Assembly (NCBI RefSeq): GCF_000695625.1
Contig: NZ_JMQI01000003.1
Location: 1 to 64,000 of the forward strand
Direction of reading: 5' to 3'
Length of the DNA stretch: 64,000 nucleotides
DNA from: Amycolatopsis rifamycinica
GTDB taxonomy: Bacteria; Actinomycetota; Actinomycetes; Mycobacteriales; Pseudonocardiaceae
Below the pieces are notes generated by a model. That model was given only the letters and a program-made list of their open reading frames with translations, was not told the DNA's origin and did no database searches. The translations under genes were made by a program, and so were the position numbers. Shown one piece after another: positions 33,914-45,075 of the stretch. How positions within the stretch are numbered: position 1 is the stretch's first letter; each line of letters begins with the position of its first letter.

Positions 33914-33978
33914 GTCACTCCCCAGGTAGATGGTCATCCACCGGGGAGCAACACGCCGGCCGTTCCGGACATTCCGGA

Positions 33979-35724
33979 CTAACTCGCCGCCGCGACCAGC
34001 CGGGCGTACGAGCCGCCCGCCGACAGCAGCTCCTCGTGCGGGCCCAGCTCCGTGATGCGGCCGCCCTCGACCACCGCGACCCGGTCCGCCGCCGCGGCCG
34101 TGTGCAGGCGGTGGGCGATCGCGATCACCGTCCGGCCCTCCAGCACGCTGTTCAGCGACCGCTCCAGGTCGCGGGCCGAGCCCGTGTCCAGCAGCGACGT
34201 CGCCTCGTCGAGCACCAGCGTGTGCGGGTCCGCCAGGACCACCCGGGCCAGCGCCAGCTGCTGCGCGATCGCCGCCGGCACCGGGTGCTCGCCCGGCCCG
34301 AGCTTCGTGTCCAGCCCGGACGGCAGCGTCGCGACCCAGTCCGAGGCGCCCGCCGACGCCAGCGCCGCCGTCAGCTCCTCGTCCGTCCAGTCGCCACCCG
34401 CGCGGCGGGCCGGCAGGGCCAGGTTCTGCCGCAGCGTCCCCGAGAACACGTGGTGCTCCTGGGTGAGCAGCAGCACCTCGCCGCGCAGCACGTCGTCGGC
34501 CAGCGCCGAGACGTCCTGGCCGCCGATGCGCACCGAGCCCGCCGACGGCGCCGCGATGCCCGCCAGCAGCCGGCCGAGCGTCGACTTGCCCGCGCCCGAC
34601 GGCCCGACGATCGCCAGCCGCTCGCCGCGCGGAACCCGCAGGTCGATGCCGTGCAGCACCTCCCGGTCGGCCGTGTAGCCGAACCGGACGTCGTGGACGT
34701 CGATGTCGCGCCCCCGCGGCACCTCGGTCACCTTCGGCACGTCTTCCACCGCGACCGACCGGACGCCGAGGATCCGGCGCGCCGCGGCCGCCGCGACCTG
34801 GAGGTCCTCCAGCCAGAACAGCGCCTCGTTCAACGGAGCCGCCATGGCCTGCACGTACAGCAGCATCGTGGTGATCTCGCCCAGCCCGGCCCAGCCCCGC
34901 GTGTACGCGAGCAGCCCGAGCAGCAGCATCACCGCCAGCGGCAGCACGTAGCTGATCTCCAGCGACGGCAGCCAGCGCAGCTGCAGCGCCCGCATCCGGC
35001 GTTCGCCGTAGATGCTCTGGTCCAGCGCGTCGTACGCGGCGTCGATCCGCCGCTCGGCCAGCCCGAGCGCCTCGGTCGTGCGCGCGCCCTCCGCGGTCTC
35101 GTGGACGCTGGTGGTCAGGTCGGCCCAGCGGTCGAGCATCCACTGCATGACCGACGGGATCCGCCGCTGGTACCAGAAGTTCACCGGCACCAGCAGCGGC
35201 ACCGCGACCAGCAGGCCCAGCGACAGCAGCGGCGACGTCAGCACCATCGCGACGATCGTGAACACCACGGTCACCGCCGCGACCAGGATCTGCGGCACGG
35301 CGAACCGCGCCGCGTGGTCGATCCGGCCGAGGTCGGTGGTGGCCCGGCTCAGCAGGTCGCCGGTGCCCGCCGCCTCGACCGTGCCGAGCGGCAGCTGCAA
35401 CGCCGTGCCGACGAACTCCTCGCGGGTCTCGGCCAGCACCAGTTCGCCGAACACCGCGCCGCGCATCCGCGCGACCTTCTGCGCCACCGCCTGCAGCAGC
35501 AGGATGCCGACGAAGGCCGCCGCCAGCACGTCGACGTGCCCGGTCGTGGTGCCGGCCGCGACGTCGTCGACCAGCGAGCCGAGCAGCTGCGGCCCGGCCA
35601 GGCCGATCAGCGTGGCCACGGCCAGCGACCCCAGCAGCAGGCCGAACTGGCGCCGGTGCGCCTTCGCCGTCTGCCAGGCCCAGCGGCGGACGTCCCGCCG
35701 GGCCGCCGTGGGCAGCCGTTTCAT
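33979..35724 (-). CDS. ABC exporter half, intact ATP site (subunit B)
   Basis: Fused permease-ATPase of 581 residues, with six helices in about residues 1-320 and the ATPase behind. Walker A 'GPSGAGKST' (about 374), Q-loop 'LLLTQEHHVFSG', Walker B 'TLVLDEATSLLD' and switch His in 'IAIAHRLHT' are normal. The signature loop is degenerate: 'HPVPAAIAQQLALARV' replaces the usual LSGGQ. It is encoded 4 bases overlapping the partner below, forming a heterodimeric type IV exporter with two unequal ATP sites. The cargo is unknown; lipid or drug export is typical. Confidence 0.92.
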   Translation of the reverse strand: MKRLPTAARRDVRRWAWQTAKAHRRQFGLLLGSLAVATLIGLAGPQLLGSLVDDVAAGTTTGHVDVLAAAFVGILLLQAVAQKVARMRGAVFGELVLAETREEFVGTALQLPLGTVEAAGTGDLLSRATTDLGRIDHAARFAVPQILVAAVTVVFTIVAMVLTSPLLSLGLLVAVPLLVPVNFWYQRRIPSVMQWMLDRWADLTTSVHETAEGARTTEALGLAERRIDAAYDALDQSIYGERRMRALQLRWLPSLEISYVLPLAVMLLLGLLAYTRGWAGLGEITTMLLYVQAMAAPLNEALFWLEDLQVAAAAARRILGVRSVAVEDVPKVTEVPRGRDIDVHDVRFGYTADREVLHGIDLRVPRGERLAIVGPSGAGKSTLGRLLAGIAAPSAGSVRIGGQDVSALADDVLRGEVLLLTQEHHVFSGTLRQNLALPARRAGGDWTDEELTAALASAGASDWVATLPSGLDTKLGPGEHPVPAAIAQQLALARVVLADPHTLVLDEATSLLDTGSARDLERSLNSVLEGRTVIAIAHRLHTAAAADRVAVVEGGRITELGPHEELLSAGGSYARLVAAAS

Positions 35725-37379
35725 ACCGTCACCGCCTTCGTCGTGAAGACTTCGTCCGCCACATGTGTCCACAAAGGACTTTGGCTGAACACCACCGTCG
35801 TCCGGCCCCGCCGCAGCGCGGCGACGCGTTCGGTGATGCGGGCCTCCGTGTGCGCGTCGACCGCCGACGTCGGCTCGTCGAGCACCAGGACGTCGGCGTC
35901 GGTCGCCAGCGCGCGGGCCAGGTTCAGCCGCTGGCGCTGGCCGCCGGACACCTCGCGGCCGCGTTCGCCGATCACCTCGTCGACGCCGTTGGGTAGCGCC
36001 TCGACGATGTCGTCGGCGTCGGCCGCGTACAGCGCCTCGGTGATGCTGACACCGCCCGGCCGCGCCGGCGCCAGCTGCTCGCGCAGCACGCCCGAGAACC
36101 AGATGTCCTGGTTGTGCGCGTAGACGACCCGCCGCCGCAGCTCCGCGAGCGCGACGTGGTCGGCCCGGACCCCGCCGACCAGCACCGCTTCGTCCTCGGC
36201 CGGATCGGCGAACCGCGCCAGCCGGTCGGCCACCGCTTCGCCGTCGGCCCCGAAGTCGACGACCGTCAGGCGGCCGGGCGCGACCCGCACCCCGGACTCG
36301 GTGTCCACCAGCTCCAGCGGACCGCCGGGCAGCGGCACCGGCGTCGCCGGGTCCGCCAGCTTCGGGCGGATCGCCAGCAGCGCCACCACTTTCCGCGACG
36401 CGACCAGGCCCGAGGTGATCGACCCAACGGCCTCCGTCGCGGCGTTGACCGGCCAGATGAGGAACGCCGAAACGCCGTAGAACGCCACCAGTTGCCCGAT
36501 GTCGATCGAGCCGGCCACGGCCAGCCGCGCACCGAGCCAGGTGATCACCACGGTGACCAGGCCGGGCAGCGCGATCTCCGCCGCGGCCAGCCACGCCTCG
36601 GCCCGGCCGACCTCGACGCCGGCCCGCCGCACCCGCTGGCTCGTTTCCCGGAAGCGGGCGAAGAACCGCCGCTCGCCGCCGATGCCGCGCAGGATCCGCA
36701 GGCCGGACACGATGTCCGCGCCGAGCGCGTTGACGTCTCCGCGTTTTTCACGCTGCTTCGCCTTGCGCTTCTGCAGCGGCGCGAGCAGCGGCCCGATGCC
36801 GAGCACCGCGACCGGCACCCCGACCAGCGCGACCACGCCGAGCAGCGGCGACGTCGAGAGCAGCCACACGGCGACCACGACGAACGCCAGCAGCGAGCCG
36901 AACGCGCGGCCGGTCATCTCGACGGTGTTGCCGATGTGGTTGATGTCCGTCGTGGAGACCGCGACGAGGTTCCCGGTGGTGGTCTGCGCACGCAGCCCGG
37001 CGCCGACCCGCGTGGTGTGGGCCGACACGGCCCGCTGGGTGACGCCCGCACCGTGCAGCCACAGGCCGTAGTTGAGGAAGTGCAGCCAGGTCCCGAAGAG
37101 CGTCTGCACCACCCCCAGCGCGGCCGCGGCCAGCGCCCAGCGCACGACGGCGCCACCGTCGTGCGCGCCCACGGCGCCGATGCCCTGCCCGACAACCAGC
37201 GGCAGCAGCGCACCGGGAAGCGCCCAGACGACCCCGATCGCGGCGGCCCCCAGCACGACCCCGAGCCGAGCCCGGAACACGGCAAGCAGGAAGCGGCTCG
37301 CGGTCGGCTGCCCAGGCAGCCGCAGCGGCGGAAAGGGATACGTGGCGGAAAGCACGATTCCCGACGGTAAGCCGAGCAT
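35721..37379 (-). CDS. ABC exporter half with degenerate ATP site (subunit A)
   Basis: Fused permease-ATPase of 552 residues. The membrane domain (about 20-310) has six helices. In the ATPase, Walker A is lost: the position near residue 375 reads '[16 protein letters not shown]' with no GxxGxGKS. The switch His is also lost ('[12 protein letters not shown]'). The signature '[15 protein letters not shown]' and Walker B '[12 protein letters not shown]' are intact. Its missing parts belong to the same composite site as the partner's altered signature. A PafBC-type element on this strand lies about 110 bases upstream of the ATG at 37379. Confidence 0.9.
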   Translation of the reverse strand: MLGLPSGIVLSATYPFPPLRLPGQPTASRFLLAVFRARLGVVLGAAAIGVVWALPGALLPLVVGQGIGAVGAHDGGAVVRWALAAAALGVVQTLFGTWLHFLNYGLWLHGAGVTQRAVSAHTTRVGAGLRAQTTTGNLVAVSTTDINHIGNTVEMTGRAFGSLLAFVVVAVWLLSTSPLLGVVALVGVPVAVLGIGPLLAPLQKRKAKQREKRGDVNALGADIVSGLRILRGIGGERRFFARFRETSQRVRRAGVEVGRAEAWLAAAEIALPGLVTVVITWLGARLAVAGSIDIGQLVAFYGVSAFLIWPVNAATEAVGSITSGLVASRKVVALLAIRPKLADPATPVPLPGGPLELVDTESGVRVAPGRLTVVDFGADGEAVADRLARFADPAEDEAVLVGGVRADHVALAELRRRVVYAHNQDIWFSGVLREQLAPARPGGVSITEALYAADADDIVEALPNGVDEVIGERGREVSGGQRQRLNLARALATDADVLVLDEPTSAVDAHTEARITERVAALRRGRTTVVFSQSPLWTHVADEVFTTKAVTV

Positions 37380-37474
37380 GGGAGGAAGGCGACCGATTTT
37401 CGGCAGCCGCGCTCGTTCGGGCACCCGGTACCGCCCTCGCCGCCGCCCCCGTTCGCCCCGGCCGCCTCGGGGGA

Positions 37475-37549
37475 CCCCCGGTTTCAACGTTACTCGCGGC
37501 GACCGACAGTTCCGGCCCGCGCAGCCGAGCCACACCCCGAGTTGTCCAC
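37475..37549 (-). repeat. Dispersed PafBC-motif element, copy 2, and adjacent spacer
   Basis: Minus-strand copy of the element: GTGGACAAC, 27 bases, GGAACTGTCGGTC, eight bases, TAACGT, then GTTGAAACCGGGGG. The core is 37487-37509. It is the only copy that points at a gene start, the ABC exporter at 37379, about 108 bases away. It lies in the 381-base gap between that gene and purL (37380-37760), which otherwise holds C-rich sequence and a TATCCT at 37748-37753 that may be the purL -10 box. Confidence 0.62.
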
Positions 37550-37760
37550 AAGGCGCGCCACCCGCACGAGCTGTCCCCAGCGCCCCCGCCGCGCCCCCAC
37601 AACGAAGCCGCGCCGCGCACCCACGCGATCCGCCGCACCGAAGCCCCATCCGGCGCGACGACCTGGCCCCGGTGTCGCCTCCGTCACACCGTTCGCGGAC
37701 CGCTCGGCTCCGCCGCCCCAGTGTCCGGGGCACCACCGGGCGGCACGTATCCTGACGGCC

Positions 37761-40067
<2,307 letters not shown>

Positions 40068-40072
40068 GCGTT

Positions 40073-40104
40073 CCGTTGGGGCCTTCGGGCGAAGGCCCCA
40101 ACGG
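40073..40104 (+). terminator. Strong hairpin terminator of purL
   Basis: A perfect 14-bp stem, CCGTTGGGGCCTTC paired to GAAGGCCCCAACGG, with a 4-base loop, starts 5 bases after the purL stop. It has no T-run, which is common for actinobacterial terminators. It also separates purL from the PafBC-type element 37 bases downstream. Confidence 0.85.
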
Positions 40105-40140
40105 AGGTTCACGCCCCGCGCCAGGCCGGCCGCTGGCCCA

Positions 40141-40181
40141 CCGGAACTGTCGGTGCCCTCCGGTAGCGTGGAAAACGGGGG
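40141..40181 (+). repeat. Dispersed PafBC-motif element, copy 3
   Basis: Plus-strand copy: CCGGAACTGTCGGTG, eight bases, TAGCGT (40164-40169), then GGAAAACGGGGG. The core 40147-40169 matches TTGTCRGTG-N8-TANNNT except for its first base. It lacks the upstream GTGGACAAC seen in the other copies. It points right, into the 3' end of the opposite-strand pentapeptide gene, whose stop is 5 bases beyond. Directly after it lies GGGCTG-CT-CAGCCC, a short hairpin. Confidence 0.65.
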
Positions 40182-40185
40182 CTGC

Positions 40186-41289
40186 TCAGCCCGCCTTGGC
40201 GACGATCCGCGCGTCCCCGTCGGGCAGTTCGTCCAGCTCCCACGCTTCCGGGAGCCGCACCTCTTTACCGGTGAGCACCACCGTGTTGTACAGCGAAACC
40301 GAGTCCGGCAGCGAAGCGAACCGCAGGTCGGTCTGCCCGGCGAACCGGGTCCGCCGCAGGTCGAGCGAATCGGTGGCCTTCACCCCGGCGAAGACGACGT
40401 CGCCGGCGAACTCCGCGTCCTTGAAGTTGGTCGGCCCGGCGAAAGTGGTCTCGGCGAAGTCGGCCAGCTCGGCGAAGTGGGTTCCGCTGAACCAGGCGTG
40501 GCTTTCGAACACCGCTGCCCGGCACCGGAAGTTGCCGATCAGCCGGCCGCGGCCGGTGCCGGCGGCGGTGAAGTAGACGCGGCCGGTGAACCGGCATCCG
40601 GTGAAGTTCGTGCTGCTGTGCAGCGCCGCGTACCGCAGCAGCATCCCGCCGATCCGGCGGCCGCCGAGGTCCAGGTATTCGAGAACCGCGCCGGTGAGGT
40701 CGAGGTGGTAGTCCGGGGCGTCCGGCAGGTCGGTGGCCGGAAGCAGATCCTTGAGCAGCCGCTGCGCGGTCAGGCGCACCTGGAGTTCCTGCTCCTGCTC
40801 GGGTTCACCTCGGGTGTCGCTGCGCTCGTGGCGTTCGAGGTCGCCTACGTATCGCGGGTGCTCGAACGGGCGCCGCAGGTACGAGCACAGCACGTCCAGC
40901 ACCGTCTGCGTGTAGTCCGGCCTGCTCCGCGCCAGCCCCGCCAACGCGTGCAGCGCCCCCACGCGCACCTGGTCGGCCGCGTGCCCGAGCAGCTCGACCG
41001 CCTTCGCGAACCGTTCGTCCGCGACCCGCTCGCGGTCCTGTTCCGCGCGCTGCGACTCGAGTTCGTGGCGCTGCCGCTCGATGTCCTGGCGGCGTTCCTC
41101 GACCCGGCGGCGGCGGTCGTTCAGCCACAGCGCGTACAGCGCCACGATCGCGCCGCCGGCCAGGCCGCCCGTCTTGAGCGCGTCACTGCGGCTGGTGGCG
41201 GGGTCGGTCAGCAGCCAGCCGCCGACCCCGAGCAGCAGCACCACGGACGCGAGGAACGTCCATGCCAGCGGCGATCGCCAAAGCTTCAC
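40186..41289 (-). CDS. Membrane-anchored pentapeptide-repeat protein
   Basis: Protein of 367 residues. Two N-terminal membrane segments (about 8-28 and 38-56) are followed by a charged coiled coil ('RRRRVEERRQDIERQRHELESQRAEQDRERV', about 58-90), a helical domain with a HEAT-like 'VRVGALHALAGLARSRPDYTQTVLDVLCSYLRRP', and a C-terminal beta-helix of imperfect pentapeptide repeats ('ADFAETTFAGPTNFKDAEFAGDVVFAG', about 270-330). Similar actinobacterial proteins are common, with unknown function. It is the downstream gene of a pair with the Pro/Gln-rich membrane protein. Confidence 0.85.
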   Translation of the reverse strand: MKLWRSPLAWTFLASVVLLLGVGGWLLTDPATSRSDALKTGGLAGGAIVALYALWLNDRRRRVEERRQDIERQRHELESQRAEQDRERVADERFAKAVELLGHAADQVRVGALHALAGLARSRPDYTQTVLDVLCSYLRRPFEHPRYVGDLERHERSDTRGEPEQEQELQVRLTAQRLLKDLLPATDLPDAPDYHLDLTGAVLEYLDLGGRRIGGMLLRYAALHSSTNFTGCRFTGRVYFTAAGTGRGRLIGNFRCRAAVFESHAWFSGTHFAELADFAETTFAGPTNFKDAEFAGDVVFAGVKATDSLDLRRTRFAGQTDLRFASLPDSVSLYNTVVLTGKEVRLPEAWELDELPDGDARIVAKAG

Positions 41290-41293
41290 GGCC

Positions 41294-42175
41294 TCAGGAC
41301 ACCAGCATGGTGCTGACGCAGAAGCCCTTTTTGTCGAAGTTCGTCGCGCTCAGCGTGCCTTCGACCGGCTTGCCGGCGGCCGTCCCGCTGACCTCGGCGA
41401 TGACCAGGGACCGGTCGTTGGGCACGTCGCCGAGCTGCAGCTGCAGCGGCGGGTCGAGGAACGTCTCGATCCACGAGCCGAGCCGCTGCTTCGCCTGTTC
41501 GCACCCCAAGGCGACGGCTCCGGCGTTGTCGCCCGCGTTCAGCTTGTCGATGAAGCCCTGCAGCACGGCCTTGCCCTCCGAGCTGCCGCTGCCGGAGGAC
41601 GGTTTCCTGCTCGGTGTCGTCGGTTTCGTGGCCGTCGGGTTCGCCGTGGGCGTGCTCGACGACGGGGCCGCCGCCGTGCTGGTGTCGTCGTCCTTGGAGA
41701 GGAAGAACCCGGGCGCGACGAAACCCGTGACGCCGACCAGGGCCAGCACGACGACCACGGCGGCGCCGATGGCGATCCACATCCCGGTCTTGCTCTTCTT
41801 CGGCGGCGCGGGCGGCCCGCCGAAGCCCTGCGAGTAGCCGCCGGTCGCCGGGTCCCAGCCGGACACCTGGCCGGCCGCGTTCGGGTCCCACGCCTGCTGG
41901 CCGTACTGCTGCGCGTTCGGGTCCGCCCACGCCGACTGCTGGTGCTGCTGCGCGTACGGGTCACCCCAGCCCGGCTGCGGGTTCGCCGGGAAGCCACCCG
42001 AAGGCGGCGCGTACCCCTGCTGGTTCGGGTCCCAGCCCTGCGGGTACTGCTGCGTCGGGTACGGCTGCTGCTGCTGGTTGGGGTCCCAGCCGCCCTGCTG
42101 CGGGTAGCCGCCGGACTGCGGCTGGCCGTACGGGTCGGGCTGGCCGGGCTGGCCCGGCTGAGGCGGGTAGGTCAT
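41294..42175 (-). CDS. Pro/Gln-rich N-domain membrane protein
   Basis: Protein of 293 residues. Residues 1-125 are low complexity, rich in Pro, Gln, Gly and Tyr, with recurring 'GWDPNQQ'/'WDPNA' units. One membrane helix follows (about 131-155, 'MWIAIGAAVVVVLALVGVTGFV'), then a Ser/Thr/Pro linker and an exported domain of about 90 residues ('VLQGFIDKLNAGDNAGAVAL', later 'GTLSATNFDKKGFCV') resembling DUF4878-type lipocalin-like modules. This is a common actinobacterial cell-surface layout. The ATG at 42175 begins the repetitive tail. Function unknown. Confidence 0.82.
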   Translation of the reverse strand: MTYPPQPGQPGQPDPYGQPQSGGYPQQGGWDPNQQQQPYPTQQYPQGWDPNQQGYAPPSGGFPANPQPGWGDPYAQQHQQSAWADPNAQQYGQQAWDPNAAGQVSGWDPATGGYSQGFGGPPAPPKKSKTGMWIAIGAAVVVVLALVGVTGFVAPGFFLSKDDDTSTAAAPSSSTPTANPTATKPTTPSRKPSSGSGSSEGKAVLQGFIDKLNAGDNAGAVALGCEQAKQRLGSWIETFLDPPLQLQLGDVPNDRSLVIAEVSGTAAGKPVEGTLSATNFDKKGFCVSTMLVS

Positions 42176-42293
42176 CTTTCGTGCCTTCCGGGCGCTGGGT
42201 GTTCGTGCGCTTCCGACGTCCGGTGGGGGCGTGCGGTTCCCCGGGACGTGGCTGCGGCGTTCTGCAAGCCCGGACGGTACGGCATGCACCGGC

Positions 42294-42330
42294 TCCCGGT
42301 CGTGCCGACGCGAAGCCGGCACGACCCGGG
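42294..42330 (-). terminator. Hairpin terminator of the first lysozyme gene
   Basis: GTCGTGCCG and CGGCACGAC pair perfectly over 9 bp (42299-42307 with 42317-42325) around a 9-base loop. The stem extends through CCCGG/CCCGGG with one bulge. It lies 18 bases past the stop of the GH25 gene on the minus strand, so it most likely ends that transcript. Confidence 0.75.
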
Positions 42331-42347
42331 GAACCGGGCGGGGTGGA

Positions 42348-43217
42348 TCAGCCGGTGGCGAGGGCCTGGAGCCGGTCGTAGGCACCGTTGAAGGTGTCCT
42401 GGTCGAGCGGGCTCGAGGTGTACTGCCAGACGGTGTAGAAGCCCCAGTTGTAGGGCAGGGTGCCGACCGACGACGAGTACCGCGCGACCCACAGCGGGGC
42501 CGTGCTGGAGAAGTCACCGCTCACGCAGCTGCTCCACCAGGTCGTCGACGTGTAGATCACCGGCCAGCGGCCGGTCAGGGCGTGGTAGGTGTCGTGGAAG
42601 TCGAGGATCCACGACGTCATCCCGGCCTTGCTCAGCCCGTAACAGGTCGCGCCGTACGGGTTGTACTCCATGTCCAGCGCCCCGGGCAGTGTCTTGCCGT
42701 CCTTCGACCAGCCGCCACCGTTGGCGACGAAGTACCGCGCCTGCGCCGCGCCGCTCGAGGTGTTCGGCGTGGCGAAGTGGTAGGCGCCGCGGATGAAGCC
42801 CTGGTTGTAGGAGCCGTTGTACTGCTGGGCGAAGTACGGGTTGGTGTAGCTGGTGCTCTCCGTGGCCTTGGTCCAGACGAACCGCTTGCCTTGGTTCCAC
42901 CAGTACGCCCAGTCGACGTTGCCCTGGTAGCCGGCGACGTCCATGCCGGCGACGGTGGCCAGCACCTGACCGGGGATGGCCTGGCCGGGCTGCGGCAGCT
43001 GCGCCGCCTTCTGGGAGTCCGGAGTCGACTTGTCGCCTTCGACGCGCCGGATCTGCGACCCGAGCTCGTGGTCGTGCTGTGCGATGTCCGCGTTGATCGC
43101 GGTCACGGGGTCGACTTCAGGGGAAAGGGTCGCCGCCTGGGCCGTGCTGCCGAGCAGGAGCAGCGTGGCCGGGACGACCAGGGCAGCGAACAGCCGCCCT
43201 CTTCGGGATGTGGACAT
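42348..43217 (-). CDS. Secreted GH25 lysozyme (first copy)
   Basis: Exported muramidase of 289 residues. The signal peptide ends near 'LLLGSTAQA-ATL'. A short spacer precedes the GH25 domain from about residue 90, with 'VAGMDVAGYQGNVDWAYWWNQGKRFVWTKATEST', 'GFIRGAYHFATPN', and the catalytic Asp/Glu segment 'LPGALDMEYNPYGATCYGL'. The expected activity is cleavage of the MurNAc-GlcNAc bond in peptidoglycan. It is a paralogue of the upstream gene 43410-44225. A stem-loop lies in its leader 32 bases before the ATG. Confidence 0.93.
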   Translation of the reverse strand: MSTSRRGRLFAALVVPATLLLLGSTAQAATLSPEVDPVTAINADIAQHDHELGSQIRRVEGDKSTPDSQKAAQLPQPGQAIPGQVLATVAGMDVAGYQGNVDWAYWWNQGKRFVWTKATESTSYTNPYFAQQYNGSYNQGFIRGAYHFATPNTSSGAAQARYFVANGGGWSKDGKTLPGALDMEYNPYGATCYGLSKAGMTSWILDFHDTYHALTGRWPVIYTSTTWWSSCVSGDFSSTAPLWVARYSSSVGTLPYNWGFYTVWQYTSSPLDQDTFNGAYDRLQALATG

Positions 43218-43248
43218 CGTTGGATCCCTTCACAGATACCCTCGCGAT

Positions 43249-43274
43249 GGGCGGCTTACTGCAGGTAGCCGCCC
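43249..43274 (-). promoter_or_regulatory. Leader stem-loop ahead of the GH25 gene
   Basis: GGGCGGCT and AGCCGCCC form a perfect 8-bp stem with a 10-base loop, 32 bases upstream of the lysozyme start. Upstream of it (43285-43400) the DNA is unusually AT-rich for this window and includes GTATAC, so the promoter probably lies there and the hairpin is in the mRNA leader. It may regulate the message or end an upstream transcript. No known riboswitch consensus was recognised. Confidence 0.5.
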
Positions 43275-43409
43275 GTGCACGATTGTTGAGGACGAAGGGG
43301 CGTTTGTCACTCAGTTCCGTGAAATTGGGTATACGTGTGGGTGATTTTCCCGGGAAGAAGATCGTTAATTGGTGACGAGTTAACACCTATTATTGGACAA
43401 CTGGGCCGA

Positions 43410-44225
43410 TCAGCCCAGCGCCAGGCCGAGCAGCCGGTCCGTCGAGCCGGAGAACCAGTTCTGGTCGCCGGGCAGGGTGCCGCGGTCGGCGAACTGCCAG
43501 ATCGTGTGGACGCCCCAGCCGGACGGCAGCTCGCCGATGAAGGTGTTGTAGCGCGCGATCCACAGCGGGTTGGCGCCGAACCCGCCGTTGTTCGCGGTGC
43601 ACCGCTTCCACCAGTTCGTCGACGTGTAGATCGTCGGGAACCGGCCGGTCGCCGCCCGGTAGGTGTCGGAGAAGGCGCGGATCCAGGCGACCATGCCCGC
43701 CGCGTCCTTGCCGTAACACGTTTCGCCGTACGGGTTGTACTCCACGTCGAGCGCGCCGGGCAGCGTCTTGCCGTCGGGTGACCAGCCGCCGCCGTGGGCC
43801 AGGAAGTACCGCGCCTGCGACGCGCCGTCGGAGACGTCCGGCCGCGCGAAGTGGTAGGCGCCCCGGATCAGGCCGACCTGGTACGAGCCGTTGTACTGCT
43901 GCGCGAACTGCGGGTTCCGGAAACCGGTGCCCTCGGTCGCCTTGACGTAGACGAACTTGGCGCCGGACCCCGCCGCGCCGGGCCAGTCGACCGGGCCCTG
44001 GTGCCCGCTGACGTCGTGCCCGAGCTGCTGGTCGTCCCCGCCGTACAGCACGTCGGGGGCCTCGCCGACGCCCTCGACCGCGGCGATCTGCGAACCCGCG
44101 TAGTGGTCCGCGGCGCCGGCGTAGGGGTCGTCGGCCTTCGCCGGCGCCTGCCCCGCCACGAGGAGGACGGACGCGAGGACGGCGGCGAAGGGCAGCAAAC
44201 GTCGTTTCACCCTCGTGCTCCCCAC
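43410..44225 (-). CDS. Secreted GH25 lysozyme (second copy)
   Basis: Exported muramidase of 271 residues, paralogous to the neighbouring gene: 'GHDVSGHQGPVDWPGAAGSGAKFVYVKATEGTGFRNPQFAQQYNGSY', 'GLIRGAYHFARPDVSDGASQARYFLAHGGGW' and catalytic 'LPGALDVEYNPYGETCYG'. The signal peptide is 'LLPFAAVLASVLLVAGQAPAKA'. The two genes are separated by 192 bases of AT-rich DNA, so they probably have separate promoters. The pair is probably a local duplication; both catalytic motifs are intact. Confidence 0.93.
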   Translation of the reverse strand: MGSTRVKRRLLPFAAVLASVLLVAGQAPAKADDPYAGAADHYAGSQIAAVEGVGEAPDVLYGGDDQQLGHDVSGHQGPVDWPGAAGSGAKFVYVKATEGTGFRNPQFAQQYNGSYQVGLIRGAYHFARPDVSDGASQARYFLAHGGGWSPDGKTLPGALDVEYNPYGETCYGKDAAGMVAWIRAFSDTYRAATGRFPTIYTSTNWWKRCTANNGGFGANPLWIARYNTFIGELPSGWGVHTIWQFADRGTLPGDQNWFSGSTDRLLGLALG

Positions 44226-44314
44226 CGGTCTCGTGAGACTTCTCCAGCCTCACGATGCACCGGGTTCCCCGGATCGGCGAATTCATGATCACTCGATGGG
44301 GTGGAGCCCGCTGG

Positions 44315-45061
44315 TCAGCGCCGTTCGTCGGCGATGGCCTTCAGGAGGTGCTCCGCCGGCACGACGGCCGTGATGAGGTCGTGCGGGTTGATCGCGACCG
44401 GGTGCCCGCCGAGCAGGTCGACGATGTCGCGGCCGAGCACGGCCCGCGCGTGCGGCCACTCGCGCGGCACCAGTGACTTGCGGGTGTAGGCGGGCACCAT
44501 GACCCGGCCGTCGGTGTTGTGGAAGCCGATGACCGTCCGCTGCACCGGCGACATCGCGTAGACGAACAGCGTCGCGTCGAGGACCACCTTCGGCAGGTCC
44601 GACGGCGGGCGGTGCTCGGTGCGGACGAGCTGCAGCAGGTGCTCGAGGTCGTTCGCCGGGTCCGGGAAGCCGAGCGCCTTCGGCGATGGCCGGTAGCGGT
44701 CGTTGGCGTGGAAGTCGGCGACGACGTCGCCGGCGTCGTTCACCGGGTACGCGCCGACGACCGCCCACGACGGCACCGGGCCGTTCGGGTCGAAGGCCTC
44801 GTCGATGACGTAGAGCCAGCTGTTCGGGTTGGCGCGGGCGTTCGCGCGCATTTCCGCGGTGATCTCGGGTGTGCCGTGCTTGCCCGCGCGCCTCGCCTGC
44901 TGGCCTTCGCGCCGCGCGGCCCGGTTGTGCTTGCCGTGCCCGCCGGGGCGATCGGCTCCGCTTCCGGTGGGCTGCTGCGAAACCATCCGATCCGACTCGT
45001 CCCGCTGCGCCATCGTCTTCCCCATGTTCTCGGGTGTGCCTGCCAAGTCTTGGTGCGCCAC
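44315..45061 (-). CDS. Type VII secretion system-associated protein
   Basis: Protein of up to 248 residues: a charged N-terminal stretch rich in Arg, Gln and Gly, then a domain with 'ITAEMRANARANPNSWLYVIDEAFDPNGPVPSWAVVGAYPVNDAGDVVADFHANDRYRPSPKALGFPDP'. This block is the hallmark of proteins annotated in actinobacteria as associated with type VII secretion; the C-terminus resembles the SseB-like fold ('PAYTRKSLVPREWPHARAVLGRDIVDLLGGHPVAINP'). The start is uncertain: GTG at 45061, or ATGs at 45025 and 45013. No other ESX gene is adjacent. Confidence 0.75.
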   Translation of the reverse strand: MAHQDLAGTPENMGKTMAQRDESDRMVSQQPTGSGADRPGGHGKHNRAARREGQQARRAGKHGTPEITAEMRANARANPNSWLYVIDEAFDPNGPVPSWAVVGAYPVNDAGDVVADFHANDRYRPSPKALGFPDPANDLEHLLQLVRTEHRPPSDLPKVVLDATLFVYAMSPVQRTVIGFHNTDGRVMVPAYTRKSLVPREWPHARAVLGRDIVDLLGGHPVAINPHDLITAVVPAEHLLKAIADERR

Positions 45062-45075
45062 TCTACTGTTTGCCC

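Noticed and set aside
43218..43409. c-di-AMP (ydaO) riboswitch before the lysozyme gene
   Set aside because: The context is right, but the conserved ydaO sequence blocks are not present; only a simple stem-loop is seen.
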